Positions 1-8,101 of a DNA stretch of 64,000 nt are shown here, piece by piece; the stretch's first letter is position 1, and each line of letters opens with the position of its first letter. The stretch is from Edaphobacter sp. 12200R-103 (GTDB lineage Bacteria; Acidobacteriota; Terriglobia; Terriglobales; Acidobacteriaceae). Where the stretch lies: NCBI RefSeq assembly GCF_010093025.1, contig NZ_CP048114.1, positions 3,472,001-3,536,000 on the forward strand, written 5' to 3'. The position numbers and the translations under genes were made by a program. Below the pieces are notes generated by a model that made no database searches, was not told the origin of the DNA, and saw only the letters and a program-made list of their open reading frames with translations.

Positions 1-1026
1 CAGGATGCATCTTCGTCTGTTGCCGCACAGCAGGTTTCGGAAGAGGCGCAAAGGGCCGCCACCGCGAGGTATGCGGCGGAAACGCGGGAGCCTGCGTCTT
101 CGTCGGCATCCTTGCCCACGGCAGAACCGGTTCTCTCGCCCCGGAGACCGATGCGTATCTTGGAGGAGCGCGGCGTCTTCGAGCCTTCGCAGCACAGCAC
201 GTTGTCGCATCGCGGCTTCGTCCCGCGCGATGCGGACGACGATCCCTCCATCCATGTCCCGCTGGCCGAGTATGCAGAGGAGAACCCGAGTCGCATCGGC
301 GTTGGAACCATCCTGCTGATCGTCCTCGTGGCGGCGCTTATCGTTGGGGGTTTCGCTTTGCATAAGGGCTACGGGCGTGACCAGGTTGCGAGCGCGAAGG
401 CGGCGATGCTGAACAAGATCGGCCTGTTTGGCGCAGAGCTGCATGACGTCGCATCGCCATCATCCCAGCCTGCCAGTCAGTCCGGGCAGGCGAGCAACCA
501 GCCGGGTGGCCAGAACGGCAACGAGCCTCAGTCCTCCGCGCCTGCACCTGCACCAGGTGAGCGGGCCCCCATATTGCAGCCCTCGCAGGCAGGCGATCAT
601 CCGCAGTCGGCCTTGCCCGAGCCGTCACAGCAGCACAACCCAGCCGGGACACAGCAGAATGCCAGGCGCTCGCGCGCGGTCGCCGATGCACAAAACTATC
701 GCAGGGTCGCTCGTCCTGAGGCCATGCCGATTGAACCGGGAGCGGTGCGCGTGTCCTCTTCCGTGATGAGCGCGAACCTGCTTTCATCGCGCGTTGCGGT
801 CTATCCGGAGGATGCAAGAACGAGGGGGATCGAAGGCACCGTCGAGGTGGAGGCCGTGATCTCGAGGACAGGGGCCGTTGAGTACGCCCGTGCCGTTTCG
901 GGAGATCCCCATCTGCGGTCTGCAGCGGAAGAGGCCGTGATGAAGTGGAGATACAAGCCTTACACGATCAACGGAACTCCGGTCCAGGCGGTCACGCAGG
1001 TACGGGTGAACTTCCGGCTGCGATAG
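1..1026 (+). CDS. TonB-family protein (energy transducer type), 5' end outside the window
   Basis: The reading frame is open from the first base, so the true start lies upstream; a TTG at 112 is only an internal candidate. About 100 hydrophilic residues precede one membrane helix (GTILLIVLVAALIVGGFAL, near residue 102). A low-complexity Gln/Ser/Pro/Ala segment follows, then a C-terminal TonB domain over about the last 90 residues, recognisable from VYPEDAR, GxVEVEAVIS, the SGDPHLRSAAEEAV stretch and the WRYKPY motif. TonB C-domains contact TonB boxes of outer-membrane receptors in the periplasm. The long pre-membrane segment is unlike classical TonB, which has a short cytoplasmic tail, and suggests an additional cytoplasmic part. 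The family call is firm; the partner receptor is unknown. Confidence 0.85.
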   Translation, partial: QDASSSVAAQQVSEEAQRAATARYAAETREPASSSASLPTAEPVLSPRRPMRILEERGVFEPSQHSTLSHRGFVPRDADDDPSIHVPLAEYAEENPSRIGVGTILLIVLVAALIVGGFALHKGYGRDQVASAKAAMLNKIGLFGAELHDVASPSSQPASQSGQASNQPGGQNGNEPQSSAPAPAPGERAPILQPSQAGDHPQSALPEPSQQHNPAGTQQNARRSRAVADAQNYRRVARPEAMPIEPGAVRVSSSVMSANLLSSRVAVYPEDARTRGIEGTVEVEAVISRTGAVEYARAVSGDPHLRSAAEEAVMKWRYKPYTINGTPVQAVTQVRVNFRLR

Positions 1027-1116
1027 GGTATATCCACATGCATCGGAAATTCGTTACCCGAAAATGCACGATGGCAGTCGATTCGGAGTACACACTTCTG
1101 ACTTTCTCCGGGTAGC

Positions 1117-1252
1117 TGTCATCCTGAGCGAAGCTTCGCGGTCTTATCGCGGGAAGCGGAGTCGAAGGATCTGCGGTTTACCGGCCTCAACTACCATCCC
1201 ACACCGCAGATCCTTCGACTCAGCGCTGGCGCGCTCCGCTCAGGATGACACC
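1117..1252. repeat. Dispersed palindromic repeat, two units head to head
   Basis: One unit starts TGTCATCCTGAGCG and ends GTCGAAGGATCTGCGGT. After about 24 bases the same unit returns inverted, from ACCGCAGATCCTTCGAC to GCTCAGGATGACA. The same unit, single or degenerate, recurs near 10099, 15580, 17003 and 42005 in this window, always between genes. It contains no coding sequence. It looks like a REP or MITE-like intergenic family. Confidence 0.85.
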
Positions 1253-1304
1253 TGTGGAAAGCAGGTCTCTATGTGGATGCAGCCCAAAGGATTGTAAGAA
1301 CAAC

Positions 1305-1334
1305 AAAAAGAGCTCCCCTGAAGGGAGCCCTTTT
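1305..1334 (-). terminator. Rho-independent terminator of the GH105 gene
   Basis: A perfect GCTCCC/GGGAGC stem, extended by AAAAG/CTTTT with one mismatch, ends in a T-rich run when read on the minus strand. It lies about 25 bases past the stop codon of the minus-strand gene. Confidence 0.75.
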
Positions 1335-1360
1335 CGTTGTTAGGCGTCTTATCCGGCTGC

Positions 1361-2452
1361 CTACTTCACGCCCTCGCGCAGCAGGGCATCGGCAGACCAC
1401 AACACCGGGGCTTGTCCGTGGAAGTCGCCTGTGCGGCGCTTGCGCTGGTAGTAGTACTCGAGCGAGTCTTTCTTACCTGTTCCCTCACAGACCTGGGTCA
1501 CGTCGTAGTTCTGGTCGACGTAGCCGACGACGGCGATCCACGCCTTGCGGGCCGCTGGGCCGTAGGTCTTTGCGTCCAGCCATCCATGCTTGACGCCGGT
1601 GATCATGCCGAAGGCGAACATCGCGGAGCTGGAGCTTTCGGGCCACGCATCGTCCTTGTCGATCAGCTGACGCCACATGCCATCCTTGCCCTGGTACTTC
1701 AGCAGCGAGGCCATCATCAGTTTGTAACCCTTCATGATGCGCGCGCGGTCGGGATGGTTCTGCGGCAGCTCGGTCAGCATCTCGGCCATGCCGGCGGCCA
1801 CCCATCCATCGCCGCGGCCCCAGAAGTACTTCACATCGGGCGCGTGATAAAAGAGGCCATTCGGCTGTTGCAGCTTATCGAGATAGGCCACCATCTCCTT
1901 GGCGTCTCGGTCGAGATACTTCTTGTCGCCGGTCGCGCGGTAGGCCTCAAGCTGCAGCATCGTCAGCATGTACATGTCGTCGATCCAGAAGCGGGTCTCA
2001 GCGGAGAGGCCATCCGGCTGCGGATTCTCCCACTGGCGGTCGGCCCACCACACACCCTCCTTGAGGAACTTCGCATCCTTGGTCTCACGTGCGATCTCCA
2101 GCGGAACGACACCGAAGATGGAGTCGTCGACATGGTGACGGACGGGACGGCGCGCCTCCTCGGCTCCACCGGGCATCAGGGGCTCAAACTTCTTGATCAG
2201 CGCATCGCGCAGGGCGGTGTCGTGCGTCAGCTCCGCAAACTGCAGAGCGCCATACCAGGTGCAGACCTCGGAGTAATGGATGGTCTTGGTGTACTGGTGC
2301 GGGCTGGTGACGAAGTGATCGGCCAGGTGCTTGCCTACTTCCTGGGGACTGGTTCCCGAAGGCCAGTTGGTAAAGTAGCTCTCCTGCGCGACCCCGGTCG
2401 CAGCCATCGAACATACAAGCAAACATCCGGCAAACACGCCTTTCAGTGACAT
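1361..2452 (-). CDS. GH105 family unsaturated rhamnogalacturonyl hydrolase, secreted
   Basis: The product has 363 residues and an N-terminal signal peptide (MSLKGVFAGCLLVCSMAATGVAQ). The rest matches glycoside hydrolase family 105 (YteR/RhiN-like alpha6/alpha6 barrels). The WIDDMYML stretch corresponds to the conserved acidic catalytic region, and YFWGRGDGWVAAGMAEML is the family's diagnostic glycine/tryptophan block. Known members hydrate the 4,5-unsaturated uronic acid left on oligosaccharides by pectate or rhamnogalacturonan lyases, releasing it from rhamnose. The signal peptide implies work in the periplasm or outside. It is monocistronic here, with its own terminator; no lyase gene is adjacent, so the exact polymer is inferred. 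Confidence 0.87.
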   Translation of the reverse strand: MSLKGVFAGCLLVCSMAATGVAQESYFTNWPSGTSPQEVGKHLADHFVTSPHQYTKTIHYSEVCTWYGALQFAELTHDTALRDALIKKFEPLMPGGAEEARRPVRHHVDDSIFGVVPLEIARETKDAKFLKEGVWWADRQWENPQPDGLSAETRFWIDDMYMLTMLQLEAYRATGDKKYLDRDAKEMVAYLDKLQQPNGLFYHAPDVKYFWGRGDGWVAAGMAEMLTELPQNHPDRARIMKGYKLMMASLLKYQGKDGMWRQLIDKDDAWPESSSSAMFAFGMITGVKHGWLDAKTYGPAARKAWIAVVGYVDQNYDVTQVCEGTGKKDSLEYYYQRKRRTGDFHGQAPVLWSADALLREGVK

Positions 2453-2611
2453 TGCGTTTTACGTCCTTCCATCATCAGGTTTTTGGGTCCGGCCTATTCT
2501 AAATAGCGCGATGTACGGCTGCCTATAACCATTGTGAAATATTTTATCTTTTGAAAGTCATCTCCCCTGAGACGCAGGAAGTTCCTCTTTCCGCTCTGCC
2601 ATACTCTCTGT

Positions 2612-4033
2612 ATGACCAGTCCGCATGCCTCCTTCTCTTCGCAGCAAGTATTGGAGATGGAGACCATCGCCGCCATCTCCACGCCTCCCGGCCGCGGCGG
2701 CATTGGCATCGTCCGGTTCTCCGGAAGTCGTGCGAGGGCGATTGCGGAGAGGATGGTCCGGTTGGCGCAGCCGCTGGAGCCTGGCCGTGCTCGCTTTGGG
2801 CACGTTGTCGATCCTTCCACCGGCGAAGTCATGGATGAGGTCGTCGTGACCTTCTTCGCTGCGCCGCACTCATACACCTCGGAAGATATCGTTGAGATCG
2901 CGATGCACGGCTCTCCCGTGCTGCTGAACTATGCGCTGGAGCGCGCACTGGGGGCAGGAGCGCGGCTCGCCGAGCCGGGCGAGTTTACGGAGCGGGCCTT
3001 TCTCTCCGGACGGCTGGATCTTACCCAGGCCGAGGCTGTCCGTGACCTGATCGATGCGAATACGCTGCATCAGGCTCGCGTTGCTGCGCAGCAGATGGGT
3101 GGCTCGCTCTCGCGCAGGGTCGCTCCTATTAAGGACCAGCTGATTGCTCTGATCGCCGGACTCGAAGCCGGGGTGGACTTTGCCGAAGACGACATCGACA
3201 CTATGCCCGCCAAGGAGATCACAGCGCGGCTGGAAGCCGTGGCAGCTCCTCTGCGTGAGTTGGAACGCAGCTTCGGATATGGGCGACTGGTGCATGACGG
3301 CCTCAGGCTTGCGATTGTCGGCAGGCCGAACGTGGGCAAGTCATCGCTCTTCAACCGGCTGGTGGAGCGCGACCGCGCTATCGTCACCCCGGTGGCTGGA
3401 ACCACGCGTGACCTGGTGACCGAGAGAGTCGCGATCGAAGGCATTCCCGTCGAGCTGATCGACACCGCTGGCCTGCGCGAGACCAGCGACGAGATTGAGA
3501 GTATCGGGATTACAAAGTCGCGCGAGGCGATGGCCGATGCCGATCTTGTTCTGATGGTGTTGGACGGGGCATCCCCGCATCCGCACCCTGAAGATGCGAG
3601 CACGCTGGCTTCGATGACAGGAAGACCGGTGCTGATCGCCGCCAACAAGCTGGATCTATGCACGTCTGATCCGGAAACCCCCGAAAGAGGAATGTCTGAT
3701 CTGAAACTGCAGCAGAGCATTCCGGTTGTGCGAACCTCGGCGATCACGGGCGAGGGTATCGAAGAGTTGCGAAAGGCGATCCTGAAGATTGCAACCAATG
3801 GCGCATCCAGCCAGGAGACAGCATTGATCACCAATCTGCGGCAGAGACAGGCGGTCACAGATGCGCTCGCCGGGCTGGGCCGTGCAGGCGAAGGCGTGGG
3901 TGCAGGACTGCCGCATGAGGTTCTGCTGGTCGATCTCTACGATGCGCTGGGCGCGCTCGACCGCCTGACCGGAGCCACGACTGCTGACGACATTCTGCAC
4001 CTGATCTTCTCGAGCTTCTGCATCGGAAAATAG
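2612..4033 (+). CDS. mnmE: tRNA uridine-5-carboxymethylaminomethyl(34) synthesis GTPase MnmE
   Basis: This is the GTPase that, with MnmG, modifies U34 of tRNAs reading NNA/NNG codons. An N-terminal folate-binding domain begins with [25 protein letters not shown] sequence. The inserted G domain has the P-loop GRPNVGKSS, the DTAGLRE switch region and the NKLD motif. The chain ends in the canonical FCIGK with the catalytic cysteine. Length (473 residues) is normal. ATG 2612 lacks a clear ribosome site; ATG 2657 (MET-IAAIS) fits the family N-terminus equally well, so the start is uncertain by 15 codons. It stands alone; mnmG is not nearby. Confidence 0.96.
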   Translation: MTSPHASFSSQQVLEMETIAAISTPPGRGGIGIVRFSGSRARAIAERMVRLAQPLEPGRARFGHVVDPSTGEVMDEVVVTFFAAPHSYTSEDIVEIAMHGSPVLLNYALERALGAGARLAEPGEFTERAFLSGRLDLTQAEAVRDLIDANTLHQARVAAQQMGGSLSRRVAPIKDQLIALIAGLEAGVDFAEDDIDTMPAKEITARLEAVAAPLRELERSFGYGRLVHDGLRLAIVGRPNVGKSSLFNRLVERDRAIVTPVAGTTRDLVTERVAIEGIPVELIDTAGLRETSDEIESIGITKSREAMADADLVLMVLDGASPHPHPEDASTLASMTGRPVLIAANKLDLCTSDPETPERGMSDLKLQQSIPVVRTSAITGEGIEELRKAILKIATNGASSQETALITNLRQRQAVTDALAGLGRAGEGVGAGLPHEVLLVDLYDALGALDRLTGATTADDILHLIFSSFCIGK

Positions 4034-4139
4034 AGTTCGTTCCACATCAGGCCCGGTTGAGGAACTGCCTGCAGTCCCAATCTCCACATGTGACCTCTGA
4101 TACCATCCTTCCGAATCAAAAAATGATCTGAGGAGAGCC

Positions 4140-5336
4140 ATGTCTATTACCCCATCCCGTCGCAGCTTTCTGATCGCCAGCGGTCTTACCGCGCTGGGCG
4201 CAACCCGCGCGCTGGGCGCCAATGACAAGATTCGTGTCGGAGTGATCGGCGCAGGTGGCCGCATGGGCCAACTGCTCGCCTCTGCCGACGCCTGCGGCAC
4301 ACCCTTTGAGATCGTTGCCGTCAGCGATGTTTACGCTCCCCGACGCGATCAGGTAAAGGCCCGCGCCAATGCGACCACAGCGACTACTCACATGGACTTT
4401 CGCGAGGTGCTCGACAACAACACCATCGACGCCGTCTTCATCGCCACGCCCGACCACTGGCACGTCCGCATCGCGACCGCCGCGCTCGGCGCGGGCAAAG
4501 ACGTGTATCTCGAAAAGCCGGTGACCCACACGCTCGAAGAAGGAGCAACGCTGCAGAAGGCGGTTCGTTCCAGCAAGCAGGTTCTGCAGTGCGGCATGCA
4601 GCAAAGGAGCTGGAGCCACTTTCGCAATGCCGTCAATCTCATTCAGGGCGGCACGCTGGGTGAGGTAAGGCAGGTGCGGACCTACTGGTGGCAGAACTAC
4701 GGCTTCAGCTGGGTGCCCAAGCCGATCGACGTGGCGCAGCTCGACTGGCACCAGTGGCTCGGCGGCGCACCCGACCAGCCCTTCTCGCTGGAGAAGTACT
4801 TTCGCTGGCGCTGGTTCTGGAACTTTGGCGGAGGCGCCATGACCGACCTTTTTGCCCACTGGATCGACGTCGTGCACTGGGCCATGAAGGAAGATGAGCC
4901 ATCCATGGCATTCATGCTGGGTGACAAGTACACCTACAAGACGTGGGACTGCCCCGACACCATCCAGGCGGCCTTCCGCTATCCCGGCTTCGATGTCGTC
5001 TACGAGGGTATGATGGCCTCCTCCATCGACGATGGTGGGCTGGAGTTTCGCGGCACCGAGGCTACGCTCAAGATCAACCGCTCCGGTATGAGCGTCTATC
5101 ACGAGGGCCTGAAGGGCGATCGCAACCCTGTCCTTAAAGAACAGAGCTTCGAGGACGGAACTATCGACCACATGAGGAACTTCTTCGAGTGCATGGGGAG
5201 CCGCAAGGATCCAAATGCTCCTGTCGAAGCTGGTATTGCCTGCGCGCGCGCCGGTCACATCGGCAACCTCGCCTTCCACCACGGCGGCAAAACCAACTGG
5301 CCGGTGGGCAACCGCAAAGGAGAATCCACATCATGA
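4140..5336 (+). CDS. Gfo/Idh/MocA family oxidoreductase, Tat-exported
   Basis: The 398-residue protein begins with a twin-arginine signal (SRRSFLIASGLTALGATRALGA), so it is probably exported folded with its cofactor. A Rossmann domain follows (VGVIGAGGRMGQ), then the conserved EKPVTH stretch that holds the catalytic lysine of this family, and a C-terminal alpha/beta substrate domain with GGGAMTDLFAHWID. Exported members in Bacteroidetes and Acidobacteria act on glycosides and sugars. The stop codon overlaps the start of the VOC gene (ATGA), implying translational coupling. A convergent DUF1080 gene nearby suggests a role in 3-keto-sugar chemistry, which is inference. Confidence 0.9.
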   Translation: MSITPSRRSFLIASGLTALGATRALGANDKIRVGVIGAGGRMGQLLASADACGTPFEIVAVSDVYAPRRDQVKARANATTATTHMDFREVLDNNTIDAVFIATPDHWHVRIATAALGAGKDVYLEKPVTHTLEEGATLQKAVRSSKQVLQCGMQQRSWSHFRNAVNLIQGGTLGEVRQVRTYWWQNYGFSWVPKPIDVAQLDWHQWLGGAPDQPFSLEKYFRWRWFWNFGGGAMTDLFAHWIDVVHWAMKEDEPSMAFMLGDKYTYKTWDCPDTIQAAFRYPGFDVVYEGMMASSIDDGGLEFRGTEATLKINRSGMSVYHEGLKGDRNPVLKEQSFEDGTIDHMRNFFECMGSRKDPNAPVEAGIACARAGHIGNLAFHHGGKTNWPVGNRKGESTS

Positions 5337-5758
5337 CGTTGGCCAAAAATACGAAATCGGCAGTGATCCCCGGCATGCGCTATCGCGACTGTCCGGCTGC
5401 GATCGAATGGCTCTGCAAGGCTCTGGGATTCGAGAAGCATGCCGTCCACATGGAAGAAGACCTCGTAATGCACGCCCAGCTGAATTTTGGAAACGGCATG
5501 ATCATGCTGGGTTCCGCCCAGAAGAAGCAGAACGATTACGCCAGATGGACAGCCATGCCGGATGAGGTCGGCGGGCGCGAGACCCGTAGTGTCTACCTGG
5601 TGGTAGACGATTGCGATGCGGCCTACGCGCAGGCAAAGGCGGCAGGCGCCGAGATGGTCTTCGATCTGGAAGAAAAGCCCTATGGGGGCAAGGGATTCAC
5701 CTGTCGAGACCCGGAGGGATACCTGTGGCACGTCGGCAGCTACGATCCCTGGGGCTGA
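5333..5758 (+). CDS. VOC (glyoxalase/bleomycin-resistance) superfamily protein
   Basis: The 141-residue protein has two beta-alpha-beta-beta-beta modules. The first contains the RYRDCPAAIEWLCKALGFE pattern and the second ends in the typical DPEGYLWHVGSYDPW. It resembles PhnB/YdeM-like VOC proteins that bind a metal or small molecule; no specific substrate can be read. ATG 5333 is chosen because AAAGGAGAA lies just upstream and because it overlaps the oxidoreductase stop by four bases. Longer readings upstream would sit inside that gene. Co-expression with the oxidoreductase is therefore likely. Confidence 0.85.
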   Translation: MTLAKNTKSAVIPGMRYRDCPAAIEWLCKALGFEKHAVHMEEDLVMHAQLNFGNGMIMLGSAQKKQNDYARWTAMPDEVGGRETRSVYLVVDDCDAAYAQAKAAGAEMVFDLEEKPYGGKGFTCRDPEGYLWHVGSYDPWG

Positions 5759-5793
5759 GTAGTTTTGATTCCAGGTATTGCCGGACAAAAAAT

Positions 5794-5823
5794 GAGAAGG
5801 GCACGAAAATTCGTGCCCTTCTC
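5794..5823. terminator. Bidirectional terminator between convergent genes
   Basis: The near-perfect stem GAGAAGGGCACGAA/TTCGTGCCCTTCTC lies between the convergent VOC and DUF1080 genes. An A run on its left side becomes a T run for minus-strand transcripts. It probably serves both genes. Confidence 0.8.
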
Positions 5824-5848
5824 ATCAATCTCACCCGCTGACTCACAT

Positions 5849-6667
5849 CTACTGCAACGGCTTGATGTCCCGCGCCCAGATGTTGCGGAAGCTGATCGGC
5901 TCGCTCTTGTCGCCGTGTGCCTGCAGCTTGATGGGAGCTTCGTCGTACTTCTTGTAGTAGGGCTTGCCCACATAAAGCGTCTGACCCTTCAGCTGGAAGT
6001 GGTTCTGCACCAGAACGCCGTTCATAAACACCGTGACGTAGGCCGGAGTCTCGACGGAGCCGTCTTCCTTAAATCGCGGCGCCGTCCAGACGATATCGTA
6101 CGTCTGCCACTCGCCCGGCTTGCGTGCAGGGTTCGCCAGCGGAATGGCCTGCTTGTAGATGCTGCCCACCTGGCCGTTGGTGTAGGTCTTATTGTTGTAG
6201 TTGTCCAGCACCTGCAACTCGTAGCCCGCGTCACCTGGCCCGGTCGAGGCCAGAAAGACGCCGCTGTTGCCGCGCGCCTGGTCGCTTCCCGTAATGTCGG
6301 CCGGAATCCTCCACTCGACGTGCAGCTGATAATCCTTGAACTTCCTCTTGGTCTCGATGTTGCCGACGCCCTTTTCCTTGCTGACCGTCAGGATCCCGTC
6401 ATGCACAACCCACTTTGCCGGTGTATGGTCCTGGGCCGAGACCCACTGGTCCTCATCCTTGCCATCAAACAGCACCACGGCATCCGAGGGCGGATCCGCA
6501 TCCGTCTTGCCCGGCGTGACCACCGGAGGCACGGGCGAGTAGACCTCCGTGTCCTGATGCTTCATCGTGGCGTTTTCAGGAGGAACGCCCACCTGTTGTG
6601 CGGAGAGGGTGGCGGCAAACGTCAGGGCGGCGAATGAAGGTAACAGCTTCCATTTTTCAATACGCAT
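5849..6667 (-). CDS. DUF1080 / 3-keto-disaccharide hydrolase domain protein, secreted
   Basis: The 272-residue protein has a signal peptide (about 24 residues, ending LSAQ). A single concanavalin-like domain follows, with the family hallmarks VVLFDGKDEDQW, NSGVFLAS, YELQVLDNY and the closing ISFRNIWARDIKPL. DUF1080 proteins have been linked to hydrolysis of 3-keto-glycosides produced by oxidoreductases. The convergent Gfo/Idh/MocA gene next door fits that pathway. Substrate and direct pathway membership are inferred from context. Confidence 0.87.
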   Translation of the reverse strand: MRIEKWKLLPSFAALTFAATLSAQQVGVPPENATMKHQDTEVYSPVPPVVTPGKTDADPPSDAVVLFDGKDEDQWVSAQDHTPAKWVVHDGILTVSKEKGVGNIETKRKFKDYQLHVEWRIPADITGSDQARGNSGVFLASTGPGDAGYELQVLDNYNNKTYTNGQVGSIYKQAIPLANPARKPGEWQTYDIVWTAPRFKEDGSVETPAYVTVFMNGVLVQNHFQLKGQTLYVGKPYYKKYDEAPIKLQAHGDKSEPISFRNIWARDIKPLQ

Positions 6668-6766
6668 AGGTGCTAACGAAGATACACCTGCGAAGGTTTA
6701 CGTTGGTAGTACCTGGAGAACCTGCCGCCCCAGAAAAGTCATCTCCAGAGCCGCGTCGAATATCGA

Positions 6767-7518
6767 ATCTTCGGCTCGGCTGCTTTAATCGCCTCACTGA
6801 CCTTCGTGGCCACCGAAAAGCTCACCGCCATGGAAGCGGGTGCCCCATCTTCGACCGCGAAGCGGGCTAAGGTGGGTTCCAATCCTTCAGCCAACACCTC
6901 CGCCATCGCCAGGATCGGCCGCGACATGAAGCAGGGAATCGACTTCATCCTGCACCACGCCGCCCTTCTCTTCGTCATCCTCGCCATGGCAGCGGGAATA
7001 TTCGTCCTCGGCTGCTTCGCCCCCCTCATCGCCGTCTACGTGCGCGACTCGCTGCACGCCTCCACCCGCGCCTTCGGCATCGTCGCCGCGATGATCGGCC
7101 TCGGCATGCTCATCGGAATCAACGGCCTCAACACCTTCGGCAAAAGCTTTCGGATACCCTGCAGGTCTACGGCGGACTCTGCGGCATCGCCGTCGGCCTC
7201 ATCATCCTCACGCTGCTTCCGTACATCTGGTCGGCCATCGTCGGCAACCTGATCGTCGGCTTCTCGGTCGCCGGAATCATAGTGCCCTCGCAGACCCTCT
7301 TCCAGCAGGCCACCCCGCCGGAGCTGATGGGCCGCGTCGGCTCAACCTTCATGTCCATCATCTTCGCCGCCCAGATCGGCGGCTTCGTCCTAAGCGGAGT
7401 TCTGACGGACTACATCAGCGTCCGCCAGATCTTCGCTCTCTGCGCCGTTGTCGTGCTTCTGTTAGCAGCCGCAGGCAAGCTGTGGATGGAGCCGAAGCCA
7501 ACCGAAGCAGTGGCATAA
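6767..7518 (+). pseudogene. Decayed MFS transporter (C-terminal half, frameshifted)
   Basis: Two adjoining frames give one MFS-like C-terminal half. Frame 2 (from about 6767) reads IFGSAALIASLTF, a polar loop, then helices FVILAMAAGIFVLGC and AFGIVAAMIGLGMLIG. After about 7141-7145 it must switch to frame 1, giving LQVYGGLCGIAVGLIILTLL, VPSQTLFQQATPPELMGRVGSTF and a last helix pair to the TAA at 7518. The shift falls at CAAAAG, as if one base were lost. The N-terminal six helices are absent, and a stop (TAG, 6707) closes the frame upstream. A repeat-like hairpin (6836-6880) lies in the loop region. The homopolymer slip alone could be a sequence error; the missing half could not. Confidence 0.75.
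6836..6880. repeat. GGGTGCCCCA hairpin element inside the MFS remnant
   Basis: GCGGGTGCCCCATCTTCG, a short loop, CGAAG and AAGGTGGGTT form a hairpin-like element. Related sequences occur at 9982-10027 and 35935-35970. Here it forms part of the transporter's central loop, which suggests an insertion into the coding sequence. Confidence 0.5.
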
Positions 7519-7568
7519 GTCCTCTATCGATGGAAGATTGTTAAATCCTTGCTCGTACAATTTGCGTG

Positions 7569-8063
7569 ATGCGAATAAAGAGTTTTTGGCAAGGAGAAGA
7601 GTTCATCGTCAGGATCTCGGGCGATCGACAACCCTTTACGGTCTATCGCATTTTGGGTTCCCTCATATTCGCCACATTGGCCGACTTATTGATTCGTCAC
7701 AGCGGTCTACGAGCAGGGGCGATTGCGGCGGGCGGAACTTACGCTGTTTACAACGTTTGCGATGTCCAATTCGGAGCGAGCGAGATGCATGTAGCCAAAG
7801 ACACAATAACCTTCAAGAGAACTCTTGCCGGGCTAAACAGATCTCGCACCTTCCCGTGCTCCGAAGTGGAAAAGCTAGGCTATCTAAAAGGAAGTGACAA
7901 GGAGTATCCAGCGATCGGCATAATGATTCGAAGCCTCATCATGCCGGTCCATTTCGCTAAGGGAATCTCCTACGAAGAAGCCAAGGAGCTATTCGCGACA
8001 ATAGGAGCAAGCAACAGTTGGCTCAAGACAAAGACGCTGGATATCGATCACCCACTCTTTTAA
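7569..8063 (+). CDS. Hypothetical protein, GC-poorer than its surroundings
   Basis: The 164-residue product belongs to no family I recognise. A hydrophobic stretch near the N-terminus (VYRILGSLIFATLADLLI, then GAIAAGGTYAVYNVC) suggests one or two membrane segments. A beta-rich C-terminal half follows (MHVAKDTITFKR..., EVEKLGYLKG), reminiscent of bacterial PH-like domains after a membrane hairpin. GTG 7566 directly precedes ATG 7569; the ATG is preferred. Codon usage is visibly more AT-rich than the neighbouring esterase, and it follows a decayed transporter, so recent acquisition is possible. Confidence 0.6.
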   Translation: MRIKSFWQGEEFIVRISGDRQPFTVYRILGSLIFATLADLLIRHSGLRAGAIAAGGTYAVYNVCDVQFGASEMHVAKDTITFKRTLAGLNRSRTFPCSEVEKLGYLKGSDKEYPAIGIMIRSLIMPVHFAKGISYEEAKELFATIGASNSWLKTKTLDIDHPLF

Positions 8064-8101
8064 TCCATCCATCTGTACTACTATTCTGCCGAGACCAAAC
8101 T

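Noticed and set aside
4116..5282. Open frame of 388 codons on the minus strand
   Set aside because: Antisense to the Gfo/Idh/MocA gene, without any family pattern; a GC-rich shadow frame.
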